Positions 52,254 through 61,300 of a stretch of DNA of 64,000 nt are shown piece by piece. The notes under the pieces are model-generated. The model did no database searches. It saw nothing but the letters and a program-made list of their open reading frames with translations, and had not been told where the DNA came from. Source of the DNA: Casuarius casuarius (taxonomy: Eukaryota; Chordata; Aves; Casuariiformes; Casuariidae); NCBI GenBank assembly GCA_003342895.1, contig PTFA01000017.1:432016-496015 (forward strand). The letters run 5' to 3'. Within the stretch, counting starts at the first letter, position 1, and each line of letters opens with the position of its first letter. Both the position numbers and the translations under genes were made by a program.

Positions 52254-52377
52254 TTTGATTCAGCAAATCCTGAATTTAGAGTTTAACCTTAAACAGGAAC
52301 TTAAATTCTATTGAAACACAGAGGATTTAAACACCCACATGAAGTCAAAGGTATGCTTAAGCACTTTTCTGAATCAA
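52254..52377. mobile_element. Short non-autonomous element with terminal inverted repeats (MITE-like)
   Basis: Left end TTGATTCAGCAAA (from 52,255) and right end TTTTCTGAATCAA are inverted repeats with 12 of 13 matches. Inside, GTTTAACCTTAAACAGG, TTCTATTGAAACACAG and TATGCTTAAGCACTTTTCTG recall old amniote repeats built on CTTAAGCAC and ATTGAA-type palindromes. It is about 124 bases and cannot encode a transposase. The family name is not known to me. Confidence 0.45.
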
Positions 52378-52484
52378 CGATTATACTACTGTTTACCCAG
52401 ATGGGGTAATTCCCACTATTGTCTCTAACTTACATCTGTTAAACATCCCCTAATACTTACTTTCAGAATTTATCCTTCTCATTC

Positions 52485-52502
52485 TTTTTTTTTTTTTTTT
52501 TT
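52485..52502 (+). repeat. Poly(T) run of 18
   Basis: Eighteen consecutive T lie between the short inverted-repeat element and the ancient CR1 relic. On the minus strand it would be a poly(A) tract, but no processed transcript was recognised next to it. Confidence 0.9.
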
Positions 52503-52599
52503 CTTGTCAGACTTCAGGGTTTAAGACCGGAAAGGATCCTTTGAACAAGCCGTCTGACAGCCTGCACATAAAGGCTTGATTTTGACCCCATTATCCCGG

Positions 52600-54690
52600 C
52601 CTGGAGAACAGTTACTCATGGTTAGCTAAAGCACAGCTTCCAGCAAATCACCTAATCCTGACTTGTGGGTACCAAATTTACTCTTCTAATGTCTTGTTCC
52701 AGTTGTTGATCCCCATCATTATTAGACATTTGTGCCTTATTTCATGGTTGACTGTGGCTGGCCTCAGCATCCATTCATTGACTCTTGCTGTGCATATCTT
52801 TGCTAAAGTTAAGGGCCTCTCAGCATCTTTCTCTGGGAAGGCACTCGCAAAGCCCATGTCACATTTCAGCCGTCTCTTTGACAAGCTAAACAGACTCTCT
52901 TAGATTCCTATTGTATGGCATTTCTCCCCAGTCATTTGACTTTTTTAATGTAGGTTCCAGAACTGTCGCCTTCTGCTTCTCCTGCTCTATAGTAGTTTTC
53001 AGTTTCTTGTTCACTATGATTCCTGAATCTTTTCCAAGGCTCCTTGTGCTGGGGCAGAGAGCCTTAGTCTGTCGGTGTGGCCTGCATCCCATATCACTTT
53101 TCTTTTGGCTCTGTTAAAATGATTTAGACTCAGCTTACCAGGTGATCTACAGCATTCCTTGTTGGTGCCTTGTCCTCTGCACTGTAGAAGCATTATATAC
53201 ATCTGTCTGTGTAAGCTTAAAACAGGCAAATTTTTTTAGAGGTGATTTTATACTTACTTCTAGATCACAAATGAAATGAAGAGTATCACCTGGTACTAAT
53301 TTTCATGAAAACCACTTAGAAATGCCCTCATGGATTGCTCTTTGAGATCTGCTGGTTTACCAGCTCTTAGACAGTTTGGTGTAAGCTTTGTTGATATTGT
53401 AGGATGCTAATTTCTCAGAGTGTCATGAAAGAGATCAAAAATACATCCATTGCATCTAATATATATAGCACAGCAATCAACAAGCAAGTAACCTCGCTGA
53501 AGAATAAAATCAGGTTTGTTCTGACAAATCTTTTTGCAATCAGATTATGCTGAGTGACTTTCATCAGACTGATAGTTCATTACTCTGTTTTTGTATTTGC
53601 CTGGGGTTGAAGCCGGAAGAAGTGGTCTACAGATGCCCAGGACAGGCTGCACTGTGATATAAGAGTAACCGAGGTCTGGACACTGATCAGATGTCTTCTT
53701 GCCTAACTCCTTTATGCTGATGGTTATTCAGGCCAGCTAGTTTAAAAGTAGCTGTCAGAGGAGTATACCATCTCTCTGTAGTCCCTTACTGATTAATAAA
53801 CACTTCCTCTCCTTTTCTGATGCATTAGTGAGTTATCCTGCTTCCTTCCAAACACAAAAATAATTATTTATTGAAAACTCCTTTTTTTTCCCCATCATTA
53901 ATAGCTGTTTTATCATTCCTCTCTCTCATGACAGGTATATTTAGTATCAGTAAGATTTCTTTTGTTCCTAATATAGTTCTTTAAATTCCTTGTTGCCACA
54001 GTCACCTAGGGATATTTTTATGCAGTGCTTTCCATCTCCATATTCTGTACTCCAAAAGTTTACATTCAGTTTACACTGATTGTTGTCAATTCCTTCCTTT
54101 TTTACTGTAACATTTGTTACTAAAATTCTCATCATCATCTTCATTTTGCTACTGAACTAAAGTGGTCTTTTAGCAAAATATGACTTCTTTCCAACTGTAC
54201 ATCATGAGTTTTTAATCATCCAATATAAATTTCTAAGGAGTCCTCTGAGAAGGCAAAAAAATGAGACTGCCAAGCAGAAAGTAAGTTCTTTTTCTTATAA
54301 TTTCCCTCAGCTTGAGAAAACTCTTCTTCTCTGTTTTTCCACACTGAATGTAATCATATTGTGATCACTGATCTCCAAGCTTTGCCAGCTTCCCCTCCAT
54401 CAACTAAATACTTTTTTAAGCTAACAGAACAAAGCCTGCAACAGAACTGTTTTGTGTTGGACACAATAACATTTGTGCGAGTATGTTACTATCTACCGTT
54501 TGGGATTCTGATGTATTACTAAAGGCTGCCTGTGTATCTTTCAGGGTGAAATCTCCCATAATCTCACCAACAATTTTTTCTTCCTTTCTCCATTGAGCAC
54601 AAGGGCTCAGAAAGTCAACCATCCTGCTTTCTTGTTGTGACAGTGGCCCATAAGAGCCACCGCTACCTGTCCCCCCTGTCCCCATTTCCC
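52600..54690 (-). mobile_element. Ancient degraded CR1 LINE: endonuclease and reverse transcriptase part
   Basis: Read on the minus strand, from right to left, this keeps the collinear order of a CR1 ORF2. The endonuclease block (IMGDFTLKD at about 54,537-54,563, the family having IMGDFN) is preceded by a YGPLSQQES block resembling YRPPSQ. A linker region comes next. The start of the polymerase follows near 53,560-53,590, then the polymerase active-site area near 53,200-53,218, where the expected FADD is not readable. The thumb-like C-terminal part comes last (KIQESGIIVNKKL at about 53,000-53,040, RRLKCDM at about 52,850-52,875, NNWNKTLEE at about 52,678-52,705). Many stops and frame changes occur. 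About 2 kb is kept, long for so diverged a copy. It resembles CR1 types of turtles and crocodiles more than the modern avian type at 12,423. Both edges are approximate. Confidence 0.8.
54537..54563 (-). pseudogene. Relic of CR1 endonuclease catalytic motif
   Basis: The minus-strand frame reads IMGDFTLKD. In CR1 and related LINEs the motif IMGDFN contributes the catalytic aspartate of the apurinic-type endonuclease. The asparagine after DF is replaced by threonine here, and the surrounding frame is broken, so the domain is inactive. Confidence 0.65.
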
Positions 54691-54995
54691 CTCCCGGGTT
54701 TTGTTTGATAAGGATTCAGAGTCACCGTAATTCTGAATTTTTCTCAATTGTGCCATGTTGGAACAGCTCCAAGATTATGACTAACTGCACTATTGACTGG
54801 AATAAAAAAGGAGAAAGTGAGATATGGACTCTCTCGCTTGGCAGATACAGGTCTCATGTGGGAGGTGGAAGAATCCAGCGCAAGTCTGAGCTCCCCTCCA
54901 TGCTTAGCAACGCAAAACAATTTCCCCTTGCACCAGCTGGATACTTGGCATCTTCTCAGATATGATAATACCAAGCTCAAGTCCTCTGCTACAGG
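54691..54995. other. Unannotated stretch right of the CR1 relic
   Basis: The 5' side of the relic may continue weakly, but no further CR1 blocks could be read. Confidence 0.35.
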
Positions 54996-55070
54996 TCAGC
55001 GGAGGCGGAGTTTGAAACTAGTTTAAGTGATCTCCCAAGTGTATGCCTTATCCATGAGGTCCTATAGTGG
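54996..55070 (-). repeat. Possible tRNA-derived SINE trace
   Basis: GGCGGAGTTTGAAACTAG, TGATCTCCCAAGTGTATGCC and TTATCCATGAGG follow the order of a reversed tRNA-like SINE head (GATTCGAACC, CTCCCA, CCTTAACCACTAGG). The call is weak and rests on remembered consensus. Confidence 0.25.
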
Positions 55071-55152
55071 AGGGAGACCATTTGGAGTTGCCAAGCTTTT
55101 TCTTTGTTATTACAGTATTTCTTAAGATTCATTAACTGATGCTAGAAAACAA

Positions 55153-55400
55153 TTGGCAGCTGAGGATGCCATATGCGGTGTGCCTGCCCCTCCTCTCCAG
55201 CCCAGGCGTAAGGCGCTACCGCTGGAGCACAGAGTGCTGGCTGCTGCAGCACCAGCCCCCAGCACCTCTGCACCGGGTCCCAGCAGGGTGCGGAGACACA
55301 GTGCATGGCCTACCTTATTTGTTCAGATACAGCCCGAAGAAATACGTTCAGTCTTTGCGTCAAACAACTATAACACTTGATAAGTTGTTCTGAATTTCAG
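55153..55400. other. GC/CpG-rich patch without recognised gene
   Basis: About nine CpGs occur in some 200 bases, in a part with far higher GC than its surroundings. Two overlapping plus-strand frames of 75-84 codons cross it. Only one (55,139-55,393) begins with ATG. Neither shows a domain. It may be an old GC-rich repeat, a small exon or a former CpG island. Confidence 0.3.
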
Positions 55401-58400
55401 GAAAAAAAAATCTAGATGTGGGAAATGAAACTAGAGAGAAAAGGTAGTTGAGAAAGGCTGCCAGCACTAGAATAGAAACAAAAAACACATTTCTTCACAC
55501 CACTACAAGAATCTGTTCTGTTATCAACCTACCTGAAGGAAATTTCTTGGCTCTGTCATCTCTGTTTGTTTTGCTTTCTTTTCGCCTATCTTATTTTTAA
55601 TTACCTTTTACTTCCTAACATATTTAGAGTACTTCCATTTAAAACAGCTAGGACATCACAGCCCCTACTCGACGTCAGACATCTGTATGCAGTAACACCT
55701 AGTATTTCAGTTTACATAACTTATTTGTGACTTGTTATTAAAACTGCTTGCATAATGAAATTAAATGCAGTTTACATTTTGTAGTGTGTCTGTTCACTTG
55801 CCTGTAATCAAACTGACAGCTTTTCCTTTAAACAGTCAATCAAGTCTCCAGTTCTTTCCTGCTCTGTTTGTTTGATTGGAGTTGAGGTGTCATAAAACAG
55901 AACGGAATATTTTACAAGTTCTGATTAGAAGCTTTAACTTCTTTAGGACTGCAATTTCTTTTGTTCATAAAAACTATATTATTAAATAAACCCTGCTTTT
56001 AATTGCACAATTGATGCTAAAATTACTAAAGCCACAATCTGAATTCTAAATGTTTTTCTCTGTCAAAACTAGTGAAAAAGCCTATATATTAAGATCTTAA
56101 TTGATTAGATTATAACAACAGTTTCACAAATGAGGGATAGTTTTTCCAGACTATTCTCTGAATAGAGCTGTATTTAAAGATAAGGCAAAATAATTCTGCT
56201 GCAGAACAGAATTTAGGAACTGAGTGATAAGTCTGCAGCTGAAATAGTAGATGGATGTTTGAAGTTCCAAATATTACCTGAAATTTTTGATTACTTTGAA
56301 TGAAGAACATATTGTAAGTGTCCTGAAAGGAAAGGAAAATTAGCAACGAACATGAAATGCCATAAAAATTTATATGCAATTCATTTAAAGGTAGACTCTT
56401 GCCAATGTGTAGAAAAACTCCCAAACATTATATTTCAGATCAATCCTCAGTTTCAATTTGTAATACTTGGGAGGCTGCAAGAGCATCAAATATGGCCATA
56501 TTTTTATTCTTTTCATCATACCCTTTGATCTTTTCACATATTATACACAGATACTTAATGGTCTTACTGCTACAGGCCTCATGGGATCCCATATTTAAAA
56601 TGTCTCCCTCAAAGATCTATTTGAAATAAGCATTTGAAATACTTAAGAAAGCACTATAATTAAAAGAACTTTTTGTCTATAACCTGAAACAACCACATAA
56701 AAACTAGGACAAGTTTTTCACTACTGACTCTTGCTTTGGGGTGTCTCTATTTTGTACCACCAAGGGACCCAATTTCAAGAAGTGATTGGTACTTTCAAGA
56801 TATCACAAAATTAGATTGCAGTGTTATCAAGAAATTATTTCTAATAAAGATAAATAAAATAAGAATCCAACCCAATAATATATCATACAGATATTGGGAA
56901 TGCTGTTGTCATTTATGTTGTCATTTATAAATCGCTTAAAATATACTTCTATAATTGTATTATGCTAACCTTGTAAAAAATTATAGCACAGGTTTAGAAT
57001 ATCATTTCTCCATAAACAATGTAAATAGGACGAATTACCAACAGGAATGATACCACTACCAGTATATAAATCCCTATCTTTATAAGAATATCAGCTATAA
57101 AAGTGATATCTTGAAGCACTCTTCCACATGAAAGATGGGCATAGTGCGATAAAATACAAGGAGTATAAAACAGAATTGTATTCTTTACATCGAGATCTGA
57201 TGAACTAAAAGTAGTAGCGTGTAAAGGATGCTTTTTTTCCAAAGGTTTAGCTGTGTGTAATTCCCATAAGGCTGAAAATGACTAAAATGATCAGAATAAA
57301 GAGAATATAGCTTCTCTTGTACCTAGCAAAAATGGCTGCGTTGATCCCAAGAGATGGGGGAAGGAGTTCTTATCTTGCTTCAGCTACCTACAAGTTAGGG
57401 ACCTGGGCTAAACTAGGGATTTCTGCTCCCTGTATACCCAGTGCAGAAAGGTGGACCTTTCTGTTTTCTGGAGCCTGACCTCTAGAAGGCCTTGCTTACA
57501 GCAAAATTCAAATTTCACCTGGACATACAAACTGCTTGATTACTGTACTACTGATTAACTAGAGTTGTAGCAGATGATGGCTCTATAAAAGTGAGAATCT
57601 TCTGAACATATCACTGACTGTAATAGTTAAGTTCTATAGTGCCAGTATAACATTTGAAATATCGAGCCTCAAGGGATGGTGGATTCTCATCATCCTTCCA
57701 CTTTTTATAATACTGACAAAATTAAAAGAAAATTCATATGTACTTTCTCCCTCTACTCTGCATAGGCAATTCATGAATAAAATGACTGCAGACATTAAAT
57801 GAGGTCTACCAAAATAGCTAGAATTCAAATTAACGTGATCTAGAAACATAAAAATTTACTATTTATACGGTCAAAAAGAATCTTCATTCTCATAAAAAGG
57901 AAAAAAAAACAGAAAAATAGAACGGACCCTTCTAAACATATCAGCAGTCTTCCAAACCTTTTGAGGAAGAAATTCTGATTATTCTACAGATTTTCATGGA
58001 TGGANAAAAGAAATCATATACTGTTTCAGTGACTGAAGCACTTTTCAACAGTTCTCCAGACATTATGAGATTGTGTTTAGCTGCTAGAAGCAAAATCTAA
58101 CAACCTAATTTAGCCAGTTCCTCTTTGTAGAAATTAAAAATAATAAAAACTTGTTTGGACTAGTCATTTAAATCCATCTTTTGCTTTCTCCTGGAGCTCT
58201 TGCAGCTACTGACACTTAAATGTATAAGGTTATAACAAACCAGTCACTGAAAGAGGGCAAAGTCTTGTATCCCAATGGTGAAAAAGCTTATTTAACTCCT
58301 CTTAGAGGCTTACAAGACTTCCTAGCGATAGTAAAATCTTGCAATACATAGTGAATTGAGACAATAGTACAGATTTTCATGACTTTTTGTGTTGCATGTA

Positions 58401-58496
58401 TGTAAATATTTCCATAGGAGTGTCTGAAAAGGAGTCCATTCTCCATGTTAGTTAAGACTTGAGAGTAAGACTATCCACAGGTTTCTCTCCCTACAG
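55401..58496. other. Unannotated AT-rich stretch
   Basis: No gene was seen. The block at 55,740-56,060 looks like conserved non-coding DNA. A GTTGTCATTTAT direct duplication lies at 56,904-56,928. There is an ambiguous base at 58,005. Confidence 0.45.
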
Positions 58497-58568
58497 CCTC
58501 CATCTGGCTGGGGAGGTGCAAAGTGGTGAAACCTAGGATGAAGATAGGAGAGGAGCAGGAGACAGCAG
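58497..58568 (+). other. Candidate 72-base exon (plus strand)
   Basis: A strong acceptor (TTTCTCTCCCTACAG) ends at 58,496 and a strong donor CAG|GTAAAT begins at 58,569. Between them one frame is open (SIWLGRCKVVKPRMKIGEEQ and three more residues) with matching flanking phases. No family was recognised. It could be a coding or non-coding exon, or chance. Confidence 0.2.
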
Positions 58569-58570
58569 GT

Positions 58571-60468
58571 AAATTGTGGCATAGTGAAGCTGTGGAGATG
58601 CTAGTGTGGTACAGAGTTTAACAGGCAGGCCAGTACTGTTCATCGGTGTCAAGACCCTCTCACCCCAAGTTTTGCTTTTGGGCATCTCTGAAGTTTGGCT
58701 GGTTGGCTCGTGATGATTGGTGGCAGCAGTTGGTGACTGTGCTTCGCCTTGTTAGATTTTTCTCTGATTTTTCTGTGCTTTTTCTCTGAACGTAAATAAT
58801 GCTCTTGAATCATGGTCATTAAAGCACTGTAAAAAGCATTTGGTATTTCCCCCTGCTGTGCTTTTGCTTTAACTGCAAATAACTGACAGCAGCAATTTTG
58901 TTTCTCAGCACAGCCCTGACTAGATATAGAGTCCTTTGGACTAGTATCTCATCGCTACTCCCCAAACATTACAGAAAGAGAAGTCTTTATTGCACGTTTT
59001 ATGGTGGTTGGCTTTGTAGACTCCTGTTACAGAGACTGCTGGAAAAGNCTGTCTAAAATCCTTAGTGACTTTGCTGTTAGCTTGCAATGGAGCAGCAGCT
59101 TCAATGTTTTTTATGCAGTGAACTAGTATGAACATAGAACAAAAGGGGAGACCCCCTCCTCACCAAAATAAGAACCCTTGGTACAGTCTCTGTATAAGCT
59201 CTCCCCAGCCTTGGGAGAGAATATATTTCAAAGCTGTCTGTGAACTTTCCCTAGTCATAAAGCTACCTTCTGATTTTCTTGGCTGCCCGTTCAAGACACT
59301 CCCTGTAGGTTTAAAGCAGCCATTCAGCATGTTTTGACAGTGGGGCATACTCACAATGCTACAGGGAATAAAATGATATCCTCTGGCCAGTCGTCTTCTA
59401 TTTTATAGTCCAGCATTGCAGCTCTCCCATCGCAGGAGGTCCCCTTCAATTGCTACTTCTCGCGGGTTGGCTGGTAGCATGGTGGTGCAGAAGGTCTTCC
59501 GGGAGAGGAAAGGCGACTCTGCACTCTCTCAGTCTGGGGAGGGTATCGTACCTGTACTTTAGTTTCTGGGGTCATGCTCTAACTTCTAAACTAGCATGTA
59601 AAATGCAGGATGAAAGCAGGAGAAAGTGGCCCTGGCTGTCATGCTTGTGCTGGGCTCAAAGCAGTCACTTGCTTCAACTGTACCCCTGAAGGAAGGCAAG
59701 TAGAACCTAGGCACTGCTCTGCATCTGTTCCTGATGGTCAAAATAGCAGCAATTTTGTTTATACTGTGAGAAATCGGAAATAGAGGAGGCCAGAAAAATC
59801 TCCAGGCTGCATTTCCCACAGCACTGTTCAGCATAGCTTTTGTGATTTTTTAACTGGGGAGGAAAAAAATTTCCCTGCGTGTTCTCTGTAGAATACATAC
59901 CGTCTTTAGAGACTACGCAGTGAAAATGTCAGGCCAGAAATATTTCAAAATATCTCAATCAACTGCACACCTTTGTCACTCTTCTCAAAGCATCCAAAAA
60001 ATACTTTATCTTAAATACTTCATTATGTATCCTGGCATGAAGAGCCGCAGGAGGAAAAAAACTGGAAGTATTACTAGTCACGAGTCCATTTATCATAAGT
60101 AAGATGAATTTACATGTTCTCAGGGTACCCAGCCTGAGCAGTGTGCAAGGAACCATTTAAACAGACAGCTACTAGTTTTCAAGAAATTAAAACAGCTGTC
60201 CCTGAGATGAAAGGTCTCATTCATAATAGCAGCTTCTCACATTAAAAATGAAAATGCCAGCCTGATATGTCATCTTAAATTAAGCAGCAGTAATGTTCAG
60301 ACATGGCCAATCCATCTAAATTGAAGCCAGAGAATTATTTTAATTTCAAAGTACATTTTGATTGTATCAAAAACAGGAATGTGTATTTTTCAAAGGATGT
60401 GAGGCATATTACACTAATTTTGCCAGAGTCGTTACTTGGAGCAAGGACTAAAATCTTTGGTCATTAGG
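58571..60468. other. Unannotated stretch
   Basis: There is an ambiguous base at 59,048. A mildly CpG-rich part at 59,410-59,550 contains short open frames only. The block at 60,280-60,400 is AT-rich and enhancer-like. No gene was recognised. Confidence 0.45.
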
Positions 60469-60571
60469 TATTATATTATATTATATTATATATTATATAT
60501 TATATATTATATATTATATATTATATATTATATTATATATTATATTATATATTATATTATATTATATTATA
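60469..60571 (+). repeat. AT-only satellite of TATAT/ATTATAT units
   Basis: About 103 bases consist only of A and T in mixed 5-base (ATTAT) and 7-base (ATTATAT) units. It is strongly self-complementary and likely length-variable. Confidence 0.95.
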
Positions 60572-61061
60572 ATTCCAATTTCTTTTTGGCATTCTAGCAA
60601 CTTAACTTTCCAGGTTTTGCAGTCAAGGCAATGATCACATTTGCATTTTCCTGGGCAGCAAATGGTGGGTGAAGTTTTTCCCACATCTTTTATTATCGAG
60701 TAGCTCTATCACTTTTTGTAGGTAAGGGATTGATCTGGGTTAAAAATGGCTCCCTTCAAAATCATTTGGTGTTCATCAGACCAGGACTGACTTGGTTTAT
60801 TACTATTAGCAGTAGTAGCAGGATAAGGATGAATAATTACCTGATTTTTCCCTATATTTAATTTAAACCATAAACCACTGTATACCCTCTCTGTTTTTAC
60901 AAGGCACTTAAAAGCTATCATAGCCTTTGTCAGAGTTTGAACTGAGGGAAATTTAGCTCAGGAACAGTTTCTTTTTAACTGTCCTCCCCCCATATGCATT
61001 TTTTTCCCTTGTGTTCAGGTATTACCAGTGCTTTCATTAATGTTTCATTTTCTGTCCCCAG
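60572..61061. other. Unannotated stretch
   Basis: No feature supported. It ends in a good splice-acceptor-like sequence. Confidence 0.4.
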
Positions 61062-61300
61062 GAAACATCTGTTTCGGGCACATTTCCCTTCCGATCCCTG
61101 GTGAACAGCGTGACAAAGGAATCATTTCAGTTTCCAGCAGTATCTACATCATTTGTCACCAAATCACCTTCGCTGCCCCTCACAGCTCCTTCTGCCTCAC
61201 CCTCCCTGACCTGAAGGTCTTCATATATTTGTAAATAACTGTTTTTGTCTTCACAGCTCTTGCAATCCTCTTTATTTTAAAATAAAGTTTATTTTGAGAC
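61062..61300 (+). other. Candidate terminal exon with poly(A) signal
   Basis: An acceptor (TTTTCTGTCCCCAG, ending 61,061) is followed by 150 bases open in one frame: a Ser/Thr/Pro-rich peptide beginning ETSVSGTFPF, stop TGA near 61,212. An AATAAA lies at 61,281-61,286 with T- and GT-rich sequence after it. This is the layout of a 3' terminal exon, but no protein family is recognised and low-complexity composition is easily obtained by chance. Confidence 0.2.

Noticed and set aside
52485..52502. Poly(T) as the tail of a minus-strand processed pseudogene
   Set aside because: No transcript-like sequence, poly(A) signal or target duplication recognised; the neighbouring sequence is the old CR1, which does not use poly(A).
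60469..60571. AT satellite as a replication origin
   Set aside because: Composition alone is not evidence in a vertebrate genome.
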